From Agapetus fuscipes (Eukaryota; Arthropoda; Insecta; Trichoptera; Glossosomatidae), in the NCBI GenBank assembly GCA_951799405.1, contig OX637339.1:3472001-3536000 (forward strand): a DNA stretch of 64,000 nucleotides, given 5' to 3'. Below are positions 9,601 to 19,537 of this stretch, in pieces. Within the stretch, counting starts at the first letter, position 1. The number at the start of each line of letters is the position of its first letter. The position numbers and the translations under genes were made by a program. A model generated the notes under the pieces. It did no database searches and was not told where the DNA came from. It was given only the letters and a program-made list of their open reading frames with translations.

Positions 9601-10658
9601 CGGTGTTATTCTTAGACATTTTCGTCGCCCTTTGAACCCAGGTTTTGCTTAATTTTGATTCTTGAACATTTCTGAAGTAGTTAGGCTTGCGTCTCGAGCT
9701 CAACGCCCGCCCAAATCTAACCTCCAAATGTATGCGAAGCAATGCGAAGTTAGGCCTAGACAAAACCGCCTCGGAGACGGTTTTGTGGTACAATCAATTT
9801 TGACAACTGCCGTATTTAATATTAAATCGTAAATATTTGCTTTATTACTGTTTTGTTTTGCGATTTGTTTTTGTCATTTTGGTCAAATTGACAGAATTCA
9901 GCACTTTTTTGCTAATCAATCGCTTTTTGAGGCACAAAACACACAAAATTAAAAAGCAAAATAAATCATTTGACAGATTGCATCACGGCTCGCGGCAAAT
10001 TTCTCAATATGAAAATTTTTCCGCGAAACTGAAGTTATGTATATAGTTTAAAATAAGTGAAGAGAATATTTAACACTCTACGAACACATATGATACACTT
10101 TTTCCATCTGAAATAAAATATTTACTTGCATTTCGGCCGACATGATCTGTGTACAAACAAAACAGTCAGCCATCCGCCATTGTGACGTCAGCGATATTTG
10201 TGTGGTCGTCCCAAACGCATATTCCCTACATTTGGTTTATTTTTCCCGATCTACAAAAAATATACGATTTTTTTTGGCTAATCAATTGTTTTCAAAGTTG
10301 TTTTAATTATAAATTGCACAACAAATTTATAAACTGATTATTTGCTTTTATTTTTAATTTTTTTTTTGCGTTATTGTCAATGGTTATTGTTTGAATAATT
10401 ATTTAAAAACGACTGAAAATTCCCTATTCTTTAAATAATATTTATAAAGTGACATCTCCAGAACAGATTTTTTTTTTAAATACGACATTGAACGGACGTA
10501 ATTTCAGCCGTCCAAATTTGGTCGCAGGCTCAACTGTTCCTACGTTACACTATGAACGAGAATCAATATTTCAAATTTGGTCTAGTCCGGCGTTGTACCC
10601 AGGTTAAGTAGTCGCCAGTTAGGCCGATGGCGAAATATGACAAGTAAGAATAACACCG
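9601..10658. mobile_element. Non-autonomous TIR DNA element, ~1.06 kb
   Basis: The left end CGGTGTTATTCTTA is mirrored by TAAGAATAACACCG at 10645-10658, and both ends carry a subterminal AACCCAGGTT/CCCAGGTTAAG motif. The right ~185 bp recurs inverted at 57673-57856 with the same terminus. No transposase is encoded. Target duplication not recognisable, so the superfamily is open. Confidence 0.6.
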
Positions 10659-11274
10659 TTAGAGTCTACATTTTATGCCCACATAAAAAATGTGAGGCGT
10701 CAAGGCGCGACACATAAACAAAAACACTAATGTATTTCAAATATTTTTAAAAAACGAGTCAAAAAAGTGCCGCTGTTTATCGATGGCTATACAAGTAGAA
10801 AATTTGGAAGAAACATCATAAAATATACTTCAGTATATAGTACTAACCTTCTATTTCCATGTCCTAATAGTTACTCTCCTGTTTTTTGCTACACGAAGCC
10901 ATTTTAGCACAGAAAACTGATATAACACAAACGATAGCGACCTGACGATCGACCAAATTTAAAATTCAAAAAGGTCAATGGTGATGGTGTAAAAAACAAA
11001 AAGTGACAGCTCAGATTTGTTATGCAGTGATTTATCTAAATAAATATTTCAAAATGATTATTGCAAGAATTTGCATACATCAACCAGAAAAAGCCAACCA
11101 ATGCACTTGAATTCATAACACATTCAATATTCAGTCCATTGTCCATCGACTAACCTCAAAATCACGTCTGACGTTTCACCGATGCGTACGCGTTCCAAAT
11201 TCAAATAAAATTCAAGCTGTGTATTCTATTCCAAACAAAAACTCAAAAGTGTGAATTGTGGCGGGATTCTAGAC
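10659..11274. other. Region upstream of the LDLa ORF
   Basis: No repeat recognised. ATATTCAGTCCATTG near 11127 contains TCAGT, the arthropod initiator-like pentamer, and CpG content rises towards 11200. It may hold the promoter and 5' UTR of the LDLa gene; this is inference. Confidence 0.25.
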
Positions 11275-11541
11275 ATGTATTCCAACGAGAGGCAGTCTGC
11301 CCCCGCATTGATTTTTGGATGTAATATGTGGTTTGTGTTTTCGTTTTGTACACTGTTTACTGGGACTTGTTACGTGATTGCTGGCGCTGGACACATATCT
11401 GACACCACCGGCTGCTCCGCCCGTCAGTCCCAGTGCGCCAACGGGCGCTGGATTCCCTGCACCTGGGTGTGTGACAGGGAGGACAACTGCGACGACAACT
11501 CTGATGAGAGCCCCAAGGAGTGCCAAGCTACAGGAGGCTGG
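11275..11541 (+). CDS. First exon-like ORF: signal peptide plus one LDL-receptor class A domain
   Basis: From ATG 11275 the frame encodes a short leader, then a hydrophobic signal-peptide-like stretch from Met at 11326 (MWFVFSFCTLFTGTCYVIAG), then one LDLa repeat: GCSARQSQC, ANGRWIPC, TWVCDREDNC, DDNSDES, last Cys at 11521. All six cysteines and the Ca-binding acidic signature (D-x3-D-C-x-D-x-S-D-E) are present. The third cysteine is displaced: the usual GxCI is GRWIPC. LDLa domains bind ligands in secreted or membrane receptors. The frame stays open to a stop at 11677, but the sequence after about 11541 looks different, so a donor near 11541 (G|GTGTTG, weak) is plausible. LINE A starts about 280 bp downstream. 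Receptor identity unknown. Confidence 0.55.
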
Positions 11542-11824
11542 GTGTTGCACGGCGAGGGGGCCCAGCGTAGAGACGCGGGCATGGGCGAGGACAGCCCGCC
11601 AGGAGCTACTCCGGCAAGGAGCTTGCCGACTCCCCCACCGATATTTGACCGATTGATTTATATTTATATTTTAATTTAATAATTATTATAATGATTTAAT
11701 TATTTTTAAATTTTTGACATTTTTATTTTTATTTTTTTATTTTTTTTGACATTTTTATGTACATTTTATATAATAATTGTTATTATTTGATATAATTTAT
11801 TTATTTTTGTAATTAATAAACCCC
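11542..11824 (+). other. GC-rich then AT-rich spacer before LINE A
   Basis: 11542-11640 is GC-rich and includes a perfect hairpin GGCAAGGAGCTTGCC near 11610; then about 170 bp of nearly pure A/T ending AATTAATAAACCCC. It could be a LINE 3' end with an AATAAA signal, or intron. Not resolved. Confidence 0.3.
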
Positions 11825-14800
11825 ATGTTCGCCAACATAAACTTAGTTACACTCTGCAGAGAAACCGCCAGAAATTTGCTCAGAGAGAATGAATGGGTGT
11901 TTGGAACTTGGAATGTCAGAAGAATGAATGAGTGTAAGGAGAAGGAAATTGTGAATGTGATGAATGAAAAAAGAATACAAGTGATGGGTGTGACAGAGAC
12001 AAAAATGAAAGGGAATGGTGAAAAAGTATTAATGAATGGTGAACTGTATATCTGGTCAGGTGTGGAAGATGGGAATGAAAGACAGGGTGTGGGTGTGGTT
12101 ATAAGTGAGAATGTAAAAGGATGCATAACGGGCTACCAAAGAATCTCTCCAAGAATTTTGACTGTTAAACTCAAAACAAACAGGATGAAAATTTTCTTGG
12201 TGGCCTGTTATGCACCTGTAGATTCAGAGTGTATGGACGTGAAAATGAGATTCTGGAATGAGTTGAATGCAGTTGTGCGCGAAAGCAAGAAGAATGAATA
12301 CATTATAATTTTGGGAGATATGAATGGATGGGTAGGTACGCAAAGAGATGAGTGTGTGAAAATTGTTGGTCCTAGTGGACGAGGTCTAGTCAATGATAAT
12401 GGGCGACACCTGATAGCTTTGTGTGCAGAGCACAGCCTTTTTGCATCAAACACATGGTTTCGACATAAGGATGTGCATCTGTACACAAGGCAGATTGTGG
12501 GAAGTCGCACAATCATTGACTACATCTGTGTGGATGAAAGACTGAGAGGAGCCGTAAGAGATAGCCGTGTCTATCGTGGGCCTGAAATAGGCAGTGACCA
12601 CTATCTCTTATGCGCTAAAATAATGATTGGAGAACTAAGAAAGAAGAAACGTAAGAAGAAAGTAAGAAAGCCAAGAATAAAAGTTGAAAGTCTGAGTGAT
12701 GAAAACGTGAAAGTGAAGTATAAATCAGAAATACAAAAAAAGTTAAGTGTGAATGAACTTGAAAAGAATGTGAATGAAAAAGATATTGAAAGCATGTGGA
12801 AGGATATGAAAGAAAACATGATTGAATGTGCTCGAAAAGTATGTGGAGAAACGAAAGGTGGAAGATTGAAAGGGGATGCCTGGTGGAATGCTAAAGTAAA
12901 AGAGGCTGTGAAAGTAAAGAAGGAATGTTACAAAAAGTGGCTGAACGACAGGAATGATAGAAAGCTAGAAGATGAATATAAGATAGCCAAGCGAATGGCG
13001 AAGAATGTAGTTTATGAAAGCAAAGCGAATGAACAGAGAAAGATTGATGAAAAAATGAACAGAAGTTTCACCGACAGTAGGAAGGAATTCTGGAGATGGG
13101 TCGGTGCCATTAGGAATAAAGATTCTGCATTGACCACCCCAGGAATCAAAAGTGCTGTTGGTGAGATGGTATGGGAGAATGATGAAGTATGTAAGAGATG
13201 GAAAGAATATTTTGAAGGGATTTTTGGTCGTGGCGAAAGAAATTTGTTTAGAAAAATGACAGAAGAGAATGAATTTAGGATTTTGAAAGAAGAAATAAAA
13301 GTATCTATTGAATGTTTGAAGAATGGAAAGTCTGCTGGGTTTGATGGAATAAATGGTGAAATGTTGAAAGCAGGAGGTGAATGCGTGATAGATTGGATGT
13401 ACGAATTATGTAAGCTTTGTGTGAATGCAGGAGTAGTACCGATGGATTGGAGGAAGGCAGTCATTGTTCCCATTTACAAAGGTAAAGGGGACAAAAAAGA
13501 CTGTCAGAACTTCAGACCAATCAGTCTACTCAGTATACCAGGAAAAGTCTTCTGTAAGGTGATTATAAAAAATGTGATTCTGACTACTAGTGAAAGGATT
13601 TCCGATATACAGTCCGGCTTTATGGCCGGTAGAGGCTGTGTTGATCAGATTTTTACTCTACGACAACTTGTTGAAAAACAATTGTCGGTGAGGCGGAAGC
13701 TGTTCACGGCCTTTGTAGATCTGGAAAAGGCTTTTGACTCAGTAGACAGAGGTATGTTATGGGATGTTTTGAAAGCATACGGAGTGAATGGGGCTCTCCT
13801 TGGTGCGGTGCATGCAAACTATGAAAATAGTAAGGCATGTGTCCGTATTGATGGTGAGTATAGCGAGTGGTTTGAAGTTTATAAGGGTGTGAGGCAAGGA
13901 TGTGTGATGAGTCCATGGCTATTTAACATAGTTATGGACAAGTGTGTCAGGGATGCTAGACTTAATGATTGTGGATTGATGATAGGAGAGAGCAAAGTGA
14001 GTGTTCTACTGTATGCAGATGATGCAGTTCTTGTATCTGATTCTGCAGTAGAATTGCAAACAATGCTCTCTAGATTGAATGAAGCTTTGTTAGGTAACCA
14101 TCTGAAGTTGAATGCAAGTAAGACGAAAGTATTGATTTTTGAAAGAGATGATGAAAGTATGAATTATGAATTTAAAATTAATGGAATGAATGTTGATGTC
14201 GTAAATGAGTTTGTATACCTGGGAAGTAAGTTTGAAAAAGATGGAAGAATGACCGGTGAATTTGAAAGAAGAGTAATGAAGGGCAGGTGTGTACTGGGTG
14301 CCACAGCTTGTATCGCCAAAAATCAAAACATATCTAAAAATGCTCGATTGGCGGTACACAGTGGCATACTTTTACCCACCTTGATGTATGGAAGCGAGGC
14401 CTGGACGGTGAATGAAAGTGAAATTAGTAAAGTCCATACTGTTGAAATGGACTTTCTAAGAAGTATGATTGGGAAAAAACGGAGTGACAGGGTGAGGAAT
14501 GATTTTGTAAGAGAAGAATGTGGTGCAAGAGAAAGTGTGAAAGTGAAGATTAAAAGAAGTTTGTTAAGATGGTTTGGGCATATGGAGAGAATGAATGAGG
14601 AAAGACTGACGAAGAAAGTATATGTTGGTAGAATAGATGGATGTCGTGGTAGAGGAAGACCGAGAAAGGTATGGATGGACCAAATATCCGAAATTGCGAA
14701 TGAATGGAATATCCAGAGTCATAATAAAAGAAGAGCTTGTATGAAGAAGGTTATGACTCTGGAGGAAATGAAAGAAGTATGTAAGGATAGAAAGAAATGG

Positions 14801-14827
14801 CGGTTGATCTGTGATGTTGGCGGCTAG
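11825..14827 (+). CDS. LINE A endonuclease-reverse transcriptase (1000 aa), intact
   Basis: Encodes an AP-type endonuclease and reverse transcriptase that nick target DNA and copy the element RNA in place. Endonuclease, residues ~25-265: TWNVRRMNE, VTETKM (catalytic Glu), ACYAPVDSE, LGDMNGWVG (Asp, Asn), TIIDYICVDE, GSDHYLLCA (Asp-His pair). RT, ~535-750: NFRPISLLSIPGKVF, FVDLEKAFDSVD, GVRQGCVMSPWLFN and the catalytic YADD near residue 730. C-terminal region: YGSEAWTVNE, RWFGHMERMNEERL, RGRGRPRKVWMDQ. No stop or frameshift, so it may be recently active. Start at 11825 is the first ATG of the frame, and the leader before TWNVR (~25 aa) is shorter than in LINE B (~120 aa). RTE/BovB-like by its C-terminal pattern; clade is inferred. 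Confidence 0.85.
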   Translation: MFANINLVTLCRETARNLLRENEWVFGTWNVRRMNECKEKEIVNVMNEKRIQVMGVTETKMKGNGEKVLMNGELYIWSGVEDGNERQGVGVVISENVKGCITGYQRISPRILTVKLKTNRMKIFLVACYAPVDSECMDVKMRFWNELNAVVRESKKNEYIIILGDMNGWVGTQRDECVKIVGPSGRGLVNDNGRHLIALCAEHSLFASNTWFRHKDVHLYTRQIVGSRTIIDYICVDERLRGAVRDSRVYRGPEIGSDHYLLCAKIMIGELRKKKRKKKVRKPRIKVESLSDENVKVKYKSEIQKKLSVNELEKNVNEKDIESMWKDMKENMIECARKVCGETKGGRLKGDAWWNAKVKEAVKVKKECYKKWLNDRNDRKLEDEYKIAKRMAKNVVYESKANEQRKIDEKMNRSFTDSRKEFWRWVGAIRNKDSALTTPGIKSAVGEMVWENDEVCKRWKEYFEGIFGRGERNLFRKMTEENEFRILKEEIKVSIECLKNGKSAGFDGINGEMLKAGGECVIDWMYELCKLCVNAGVVPMDWRKAVIVPIYKGKGDKKDCQNFRPISLLSIPGKVFCKVIIKNVILTTSERISDIQSGFMAGRGCVDQIFTLRQLVEKQLSVRRKLFTAFVDLEKAFDSVDRGMLWDVLKAYGVNGALLGAVHANYENSKACVRIDGEYSEWFEVYKGVRQGCVMSPWLFNIVMDKCVRDARLNDCGLMIGESKVSVLLYADDAVLVSDSAVELQTMLSRLNEALLGNHLKLNASKTKVLIFERDDESMNYEFKINGMNVDVVNEFVYLGSKFEKDGRMTGEFERRVMKGRCVLGATACIAKNQNISKNARLAVHSGILLPTLMYGSEAWTVNESEISKVHTVEMDFLRSMIGKKRSDRVRNDFVREECGARESVKVKIKRSLLRWFGHMERMNEERLTKKVYVGRIDGCRGRGRPRKVWMDQISEIANEWNIQSHNKRRACMKKVMTLEEMKEVCKDRKKWRLICDVGG

Positions 14828-15183
14828 GGTTTGTTAAAGTAAAATTGGTTTTTATGATTTAGTTTTTTATGTCCATGTATATATTATAATTTATTGATTT
14901 TAAAAATGTAATTTGTCATGTATGTTCCTTGACTTATAGGTTGTTATGTGGCTGACCACCCATACTGTAAAAAAATGGTTCACTTTGCCAATGTCACCCC
15001 TGTTTCAGGGAAGGACGGCAAGAGTTGCAAGGCTTATGTTCATTTGAGATTGGGTTTTTATATTGTAGGTCCACATGCGGCATGTGTTAGCGCGAAATTA
15101 TACATGTCTGCTTGTGGGAATGCATTTGATATAAATCTTAAATGATATATATCTTTGCAGCTTAGATTAGATTAGATTAGATA
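11825..15183 (+). mobile_element. LINE A, RTE-like non-LTR retrotransposon
   Basis: Contains the intact 1000-aa ORF, a ~100-nt UTR, then the ~250-bp 3' module (CCTTGACTTATAGGTTG to GATTAGATTAGATTAGA). This module occurs some 40 times in the window. The element ends in ATTAG repeats, not poly(A), as many RTE-type LINEs end in short tandem repeats. The 5' boundary is uncertain: another LINE A copy (28785) shows a different leader. No target duplication was found. Confidence 0.8.
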
Positions 15184-15550
15184 GCGCCGCTAAGAACAAA
15201 AACACGCGTACAGTACGATGACTGGGTTCCGACTTACATGGCACATGCGCGGGAGTTGAGAGTTGGGGGTCTGCTTTTTGATAAAACGGTTATTGTAGGT
15301 AAAGGAACATGTATTTTGGGTGCGGTTGGATTAATATCACTATTTTCAATTTTGTCCAATGTTTTATGTGTAAAACTCCTATGTGCGATGGGAAAATGCG
15401 ACTCAACTTTACAACTAGCTAATGGAAAATGTTTTTCTGTCATAAGTACTAATGCAATTACGATTTTTTTGTATCATTTGAAATCTGTCCGCTTGTCTTT
15501 CACAACTTACTTTTTAATTTAAAGTACATTATTTTTAAATTAGCAATGTA
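15184..15550. other. Unassigned sequence with a 94-codon ORF
   Basis: A frame at 15238-15522 (+) encodes a Cys-containing, mildly hydrophobic peptide of 94 aa (MAHARELRVGG...). No motif recognised; no splice sites chosen. Chance ORF is likely. Confidence 0.2.
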
Positions 15551-15720
15551 AAAATAAAACACTGTTTTTCTTCACGAATTGATTTATCTACTTGAGCACT
15601 TTCGATGCAATCACACCATTGTCAAGTTGTTTTCTTGATAATGGTGTGATAAATTCGCAAGCGCTCGAGGGAATAAACCAACTCGGGAAGAAAAACTTAA
15701 TAATGAGTGTTATTTTTACA
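15551..15720. mobile_element. Palindromic ribozyme-like element, diverged
   Basis: Imperfect inverted repeat: AAAACACTGTTTTTCTTCACG ... ATCACACCATTGTCAAG against CTTGATAATGGTGTGAT ... AACTCGGGAAGAAAAAC. The centre resembles the 36205 and 8065 cores (CTTGATAATGGTGTGAT, then GCAAGCGCTCGAGG). Confidence 0.55.
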
Positions 15721-15762
15721 TTATACATAATCTTCACAATTTCATGCACAAACAATGTTTTT

Positions 15763-16015
15763 GTGTGAATCACACCTCGAGCGCACTAGAGCTTGGTCGT
15801 CGCTATAGAAAGCGACAATTCTCAAACAATACCCAGTTGCTGTAAAGCTGGATGGACTTTTGGTGACCGGTCTTTGGTAAAGATAAATGAAATTTTCAAC
15901 CCAGCGAAGAGCGTATATACAAATACAAATGGTACATTTTTTGTGCTCCGCCGGGATTCGAAACCACAACCTTCCATTTACGAGTCCAAAGCTTTACCGC
16001 AAGACTGCGGACCGG
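15763..16015 (-). mobile_element. SINE S1, nearly full length
   Basis: Reverse: tail GTGTGAATCACACC, GAGCTTGGTCGTCGC, GACCGGTCTTTGG, AACCCAGCGAAGAGC, GTGCTCCGCCGGGATTCGAA (B-box), GACTGCGGACCGG (A-box side). Confidence 0.8.
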
Positions 16016-16331
16016 CCTCAACACAAGTTATCACATCAATGTTGCCAACACGGAGACAAAGTGGCAAGAAGTTGCACACAATGTGCAGCTTTGATGCGCG
16101 ATCAGCAAAAAAACAGCTCTGATGTGATGGCGTCAGAGCTCAATGTGCTCTCCCAGGAAGCATGTGCCCGAAACCGGATTCGTGCCCGCGTTCCCTGCGC
16201 TGTCGCGATTTCCTTTTTGCATAGCAGAAACGCACTCACTAATGTATGGTAGAGTGTATATTAATTACCACGTTCACAATAAAACCATAGCGATATTCGA
16301 AAAATGCGAGGAAACTAAAACGCTGTGCTCT
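16016..16331. other. Unassigned sequence
   Basis: Several overlapping short ORFs but no motif; nothing recognised. Confidence 0.3.
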
Positions 16332-16555
16332 GTACCCTTAGTACGAGTTGCAAAACTTGAGTAAAGTAAAGTTTACGGAAAGTATTAAAGAGTGATTTTC
16401 CCCAAAATCTGCCGTTTTGCTTCTTAGCAAAAGAGTACAGTGATGAAGAAAATCAAGTTCAGACAAACAAAAACGGCAGATTTTTGTGGGAAACCACACA
16501 TGAATATTTTCCGTAAACTTTACTTTACTCAAGTTTTGCAACTCGTACTACTGGT
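16332..16555. mobile_element. Foldback MITE M1, uninterrupted copy
   Basis: CCCTTAGTACGAGTTGC at the left and its complement at the right, TA on both sides, long arms around CTTAGCAAAAGAGTACAGTG. Shows what the 3340 copy looked like before its insertion. Confidence 0.8.
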
Positions 16556-16621
16556 AAACGCTGCAATATTCGGGATACAAAGTGTATCTGACAAGTACTA
16601 GCATAGACGTATAGTCTATAA

Positions 16622-16815
16622 TTTAAGTTGCAAAAATATTATTCTGATGTTCGTGGGTTCAATCACTCATACTGTAAAAAAAAGGCTTACTATAAAAAAA
16701 GTTGCGGGGTTTATGTTCATTTGAGATTTAGATTTAAATTTGTAAGTAAACATTCAGCATGTGTAAGCGCGAATTTACAAGTTTCTGTTTGTGGGCATGA
16801 ATTTGATATTTGAAC
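16622..16815 (+). mobile_element. LINE A 3' end fragment, rearranged
   Basis: A terminal AATTTAAGTTGCAAAAATATT precedes CACTCATACTGTAAAAAAAA and the body to GGGCATGAATTTGATAT. The middle block (GTCACCCCTGTTTCAGGG) is deleted. Confidence 0.55.
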
Positions 16816-17319
16816 GGTCGCTTGGCTTCTCTGGCCACAGAGAGCTTTGGCCCTTATTTGTAGTAAGGCTAAGGATAATTCTCGAATCATTGAATGGCAG
16901 AATGACAAAGTGGAAGAAACTGTAATCGACTCGTAAAGAAAAAACTGTGTTTTATTTTTACATGATTAATTTACAATACTTAACGGCAAGTTATAGATAC
17001 ACGAAATTCGTAAAAGGCTAGATCTGTTGGTAAATGTCGAAAACTAAAAAAAGTAAGCATTGTTTTGCTAATATTAATGTCATCAGTCTCCCACAGATGG
17101 ACATGACAATAATAATAATAAAATAGAGAATTTATAAAATATTTCTTCTCACACCGCTGCACAAACTAACACATCCACATATTTTTTTCACTCTGTCCTT
17201 GCCTCCTACTATACGAGGGTTGACGCAAATGCAGTCTGTCAAGATAAATTAATATTAAAGAGATATCAAGAGGAGTTAAGTTTACAGAAAATAATGCCTT
17301 TATTTATTAATCTTAACTG
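16816..17319. other. Unassigned AT-rich sequence
   Basis: No gene or repeat recognised. Confidence 0.3.
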
Positions 17320-17574
17320 TTCCTTGACTTATAGGTTGGTATGCGGCTGACCACCCATGCTGTAAAAATGGTTCACTTTGCCAATGTCACCCCTGTTACA
17401 GGGAAGGACGGCAAGAGTTGCAGGGTGTATGTCCATTTGAGATTTGGTTTTTATGTTGTAGGCTCACATGAGGCATGTGCAAGCGCGAACTTGTACATGT
17501 CTGGTTGTGAGAATGCATGTAATGTGAATCTCCAATGTAACATATATTTGCAACTTAGATTAGATTAGATTAAC
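17320..17574 (+). mobile_element. LINE A 3' end copy
   Basis: Clean 255-bp copy from TTCCTTGACTTATAGG to TTAGATTAGATTAGATTA. Confidence 0.85.
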
Positions 17575-17732
17575 TAGTTGTTTGGTATGAGGCTTACCCC
17601 CGTACTGAAAAAAACTTGGTTCACTTTTGCAATTGCCACCCCGATTTCAAAACACGGCGTTAAGAGTTGCTATGTTCATGTCCATGTGAGATTTTATTTA
17701 TTTTGTAGGAACCTACACATAAAAAGGCACAC
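17575..17732 (+). mobile_element. LINE A 3' end fragment, diverged
   Basis: TTTGGTATGAGGCTTACC ... GGTTCACTTTTGC ... TTTGTAGGAACCTACACAT; its 3' half is replaced by the S1 copy that follows. Confidence 0.6.
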
Positions 17733-18030
17733 CGGTCCGCAGTCTAGTGGTCAAAACTTTGAATCCAGATTGGAAGGAAGTGGGTTCGAATTCTGGCGGA
17801 GCACAAAAAAAGGTTTCATTTTTAAAATTGGCGCTTCGTTGGGTTGCAAAATTAATGTCTCTGTCAAAGGTCGGTCACAATAGATCGATCCGGCCTTTCA
17901 ACAACTGGGTCTTGCATGAGAATTGGAGCTTTCTACAGCGACGACCAAGCTCGCAGAGGGCTCGAGGGAGAAAGGGTTGGATTGACACTAAAACAGCGCT
18001 CATCGAATAAATCATCCTAATATTATATTT
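17733..18030 (+). mobile_element. SINE S1, full length
   Basis: Head CCGGTCCGCAGTCTAGTGG with B-box GGGTTCGAATTCTGG, middle GCGCTTCGTTGGGTTG, GAGAATTGGAGCTTTCTACA, GACGACCAAGCTCG, and tail CAGCGCTCATCGAATAAATC. Contains small insertions (e.g. GGGCTCGAGGGAGAAAGG). Confidence 0.8.
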
Positions 18031-18035
18031 TTTAC

Positions 18036-18439
18036 TATTATTGTACAACATGTGAGGTTATGCATTAAATATATGCCGTACTTAAATGGCAATAGGGCTT
18101 TATAGATTATAGATTTTAAGCTAAGCCAAAGTAACGAAAAAATATTTTTAAATTTATTTCACGCATGAAGACAATATATTTTTGACAGCCCTAACGCATT
18201 AAATGGTTGAACACGTGCATTTCAAATAATAATAGTATGGAGACCCAGAAACTCGAAGAAACTGCCAAAATACTACAAAAGGTACCTACCTACTTGTCAT
18301 ATATACCTGAATGATATCATAAGTAGTGCACTCCAAATTTTTGCTTGCTAATAAATAATTATAAATATCTGTAATAACTGAATTGCGTGAAGTGTATTGG
18401 TGTTTACAGTGTAAAGCTAACTCAATTTTTTATCACAAA
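18036..18439. other. Unassigned AT-rich sequence
   Basis: Nothing recognised apart from the 15-codon ORF listed separately. Confidence 0.3.
18237..18281 (+). CDS. Possible very short host first exon (15 codons)
   Basis: ATG followed by ETQKLEETAKILQK, then AAAAG|GTACCT as a weak donor. No upstream or downstream confirmation. Could be chance. Confidence 0.15.
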
Positions 18440-18790
18440 TTGTTCGCGGTTCTCTCTGACTGCTGCTTGTGTGTTTTTTTTTCAAATTAAAAATAAATGT
18501 TTCAACGCTTGTAATATCAATAAGGACTATTTTTGTAAATCTGTCCAATAAATTGCAGCCAATAAACATAATTGCTTATATTATTGCTGAAGACTTTGTA
18601 GCAGGGCTGTCACTGCAATTGGGATAAATAAAAATAAACACAATAATCAAATAAATTGTACCTGTGACATAAAACAATAATATTATACTTAAATAATATA
18701 AAACTTAAATAACCCGTGAGAAAAAAAAATATATATTATAATTACAAGTAACTTCTTTTTTTTTTTCCTCTTGTCCAACGATTTTTAACA

Positions 18791-19537
18791 ATGGAATCAA
18801 ACGTTGTTCAACTAATAACGGAGGCATCAAACCTTTTGAATACCATGCAACTGGCGCTAATAAATGGCAATAATTCTGCAGTGAAGGCAGTTAAGGAGTT
18901 GACTTCTAAATTGCTACCCACGACGGCGGGACTGGCAAGAACGATGTCCCTGATTGGAGTTTTAACCGGCAAAATGGAAGGGGAATTGCAGACATTCAAG
19001 AGTAAGCCCATTTCAATGGGCGAGTCGGAGGACTCAAAGCATAATTCTATCTTCGATGCGATTAGCGAACTCGAGGAACGACGTGAAAAATCTAAGAATG
19101 TAATGTTGATGAATATTCCAGAAAGCGCGGCCTCTACCCAGGTGCAGCGACTGAATGATGACCGCAACACTGTCATGAATATCGTCAGTAAGTTCGATGA
19201 AGTCAAAACGGATTGTATCAAGGTATCCAGAGTTGGAAGAGTGGCGGCTGACAAAGTAAGGCCTGTTAAAGTTTCCTTTGCTGATTCTTCGGAGGCCAGA
19301 TATGTGCTGCGTAATAATAGGCTTCTTGGCGATGGTGTGCGAGCTAAAGCTGATCTGACTGTCTCACAGAGGGAACATCTACGGGGTCTATGGAAGGAAG
19401 TCGAGGAGAGGCGAATGGCTGGTGAGGAGGAGCTGACGGTGAAATTTTTCGATTCAATTCCAAAGATTGTAAAGCTCCGAAAAAACTTACCAGGAGAATC
19501 GGCGCAACTGCCTACTATCAGAACGTCCGTGGAGTAA
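18791..19537 (+). CDS. LINE C ORF1 protein (248 aa)
   Basis: An RNA-binding/chaperone-type ORF1. The N-terminal ~85 residues are helical (ITEASNLLNTMQL...). Residues ~95-125 are charged (SELEERREKSKNVMLMNIPES), leading into an RRM-like region with KNVMLMNIPE as strand 1 and VRPVKVSFADSSEARYVLRN. This resembles L1-transposase-22-like ORF1 proteins of insect CR1/Jockey elements. It precedes ORF2 with a 112-nt overlap in the -1 frame. Near codon 230 the slippery heptamer A AAA AAC (19480-19486) is in the zero frame, which could fuse ORF1 to ORF2. No zinc knuckle seen. Start is the ATG after a long AT-rich leader. Confidence 0.75.
   Translation: MESNVVQLITEASNLLNTMQLALINGNNSAVKAVKELTSKLLPTTAGLARTMSLIGVLTGKMEGELQTFKSKPISMGESEDSKHNSIFDAISELEERREKSKNVMLMNIPESAASTQVQRLNDDRNTVMNIVSKFDEVKTDCIKVSRVGRVAADKVRPVKVSFADSSEARYVLRNNRLLGDGVRAKADLTVSQREHLRGLWKEVEERRMAGEEELTVKFFDSIPKIVKLRKNLPGESAQLPTIRTSVE

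Noticed and set aside
12208..14359. Minus-strand ORFs up to 153 codons
   Set aside because: Antisense shadows of the LINE A polymerase ORF.
15165..15183. ATTAG/TTAGA repeats as telomeric DNA
   Set aside because: They are the terminal repeats of LINE A copies, only a few units long, and differ from the insect telomere repeat TTAGG.
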